Shown piece after piece: positions 12,675 to 12,830 of a stretch of 12,830 bases of DNA. The notes beneath the pieces were generated by a model. It saw nothing but the letters and a program-made list of their open reading frames with translations. It was not told where the DNA came from and ran no database searches. Made by a program: the position numbers and the translations under genes. This DNA is from Pseudomonadota bacterium (lineage in GTDB: Bacteria; Pseudomonadota; Gammaproteobacteria; Burkholderiales; Thiobacillaceae): NCBI GenBank assembly GCA_030836725.1, contig JAUPLV010000056.1, forward strand, positions 1 to 12,830. The letters are read 5' to 3'. Position 1 is the first letter of the stretch; each line of letters opens with the position of its first letter.

Positions 12675-12830
12675 TGTTCTTGCCTATGCATGCTTAGGAT
12701 GTGAGTTAAGGGGCCAAGCTCACATTATCTGTTGCGTCCCGTGTGATTATGTACCTGTTCGCAGCTGGCCGCTGTTTCGTGCCCGCGAATTGATGCAGCA
12801 TCTGATTGAGTCATTTACACAAGAACCCAC
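12634..12830 (+). CDS. Uncertain open frame running off the right edge
   Basis: A plus-strand frame with ATG at 12634 (or ATG at 12793) stays open to the window end, giving a tail reading RARELMQHLIESFTQEP. From 12634 it would overlap the first 41 bases of the divergent nuclease gene. The tail has a plausible coding look, but the upstream part is Cys-rich and unconvincing. On the minus strand another frame is open from the edge to a TAA at 12749-12747, which could instead be the end of a gene just upstream of the nuclease. I cannot decide between these or chance. Confidence 0.15.
   Translation, partial: MERKLRTRISVSFTVLAYACLGCELRGQAHIICCVPCDYVPVRSWPLFRARELMQHLIESFTQEP
12699..12725. promoter_or_regulatory. 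Dyad upstream of the nuclease gene
   Basis: ATGTGAG (12699-12705) and CTCACAT (12719-12725) form a perfect 7-bp inverted repeat with a 13-nt spacer, ending 25 bp before the nuclease GTG. It could be an operator or a leader hairpin. The TGTGAG/CTCACA halves resemble CRP-type half sites (TGTGA-N-TCACA), but the spacing is far wider than the standard 6 bp between TGTGA and TCACA. No confident promoter boxes were found. Confidence 0.35.

Overview
The window looks like chromosome of a high-GC betaproteobacterium. That is an inference from codon use, from the tesA-ybbA-ybbP and YaeQ gene set, and from a TIGR02281-type membrane-anchored aspartic protease; no rRNA or tRNA is present to confirm it. 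Most genes are housekeeping or conserved families. A clear exception is the right end (about 10,910 onward), which is visibly AT-richer: a hand count of the 60-base line at 12001 gives 29 G+C, against 47 for the line at 3001.

Left part (1-5680): the 3' end of an unrecognised gene converges, across a perfect 13-bp hairpin, on a minus-strand pair: ychJ-like SEC-C protein and tesA (lysophospholipase/thioesterase, GDSL). Divergent from tesA by only 28 bp is ybbA-ybbP, an ABC ATPase and its FtsX-type permease. This tesA/ybbA/ybbP arrangement is the same as in E. coli. The permease carries an in-frame 27-bp tandem duplication in a periplasmic loop. A Methyltransf_32-like SAM methyltransferase follows, preceded by a hairpin and a 31-codon ORF that overlaps its start codon.

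Middle part (5681-8449): a 135-bp long-palindrome repeat, yaeQ, a cspA-family cold-shock gene with a good promoter, long leader and strong terminator, a clan AA aspartic protease, and a ybaK-type tRNA deacylase gene. Between the last two is a 211-bp MITE-like element (7555-7765) with 14-bp imperfect terminal inverted repeats, a flanking 5-bp TTCAT duplication, and an internal inverted pair of REP-like hairpins. This is the most element-like unexplained structure in the window.

Right part (8450-12830): a polysaccharide pyruvyl transferase family gene diverges from an MFS transporter gene across about 100 bp holding two abutting dyads. After the MFS gene the composition changes, and a 555-residue OLD-family ATPase-Toprim nuclease gene lies on the minus strand. 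It is a plausible horizontally acquired defence gene. The sequence upstream of it runs off the window, so a partner gene cannot be ruled in or out.
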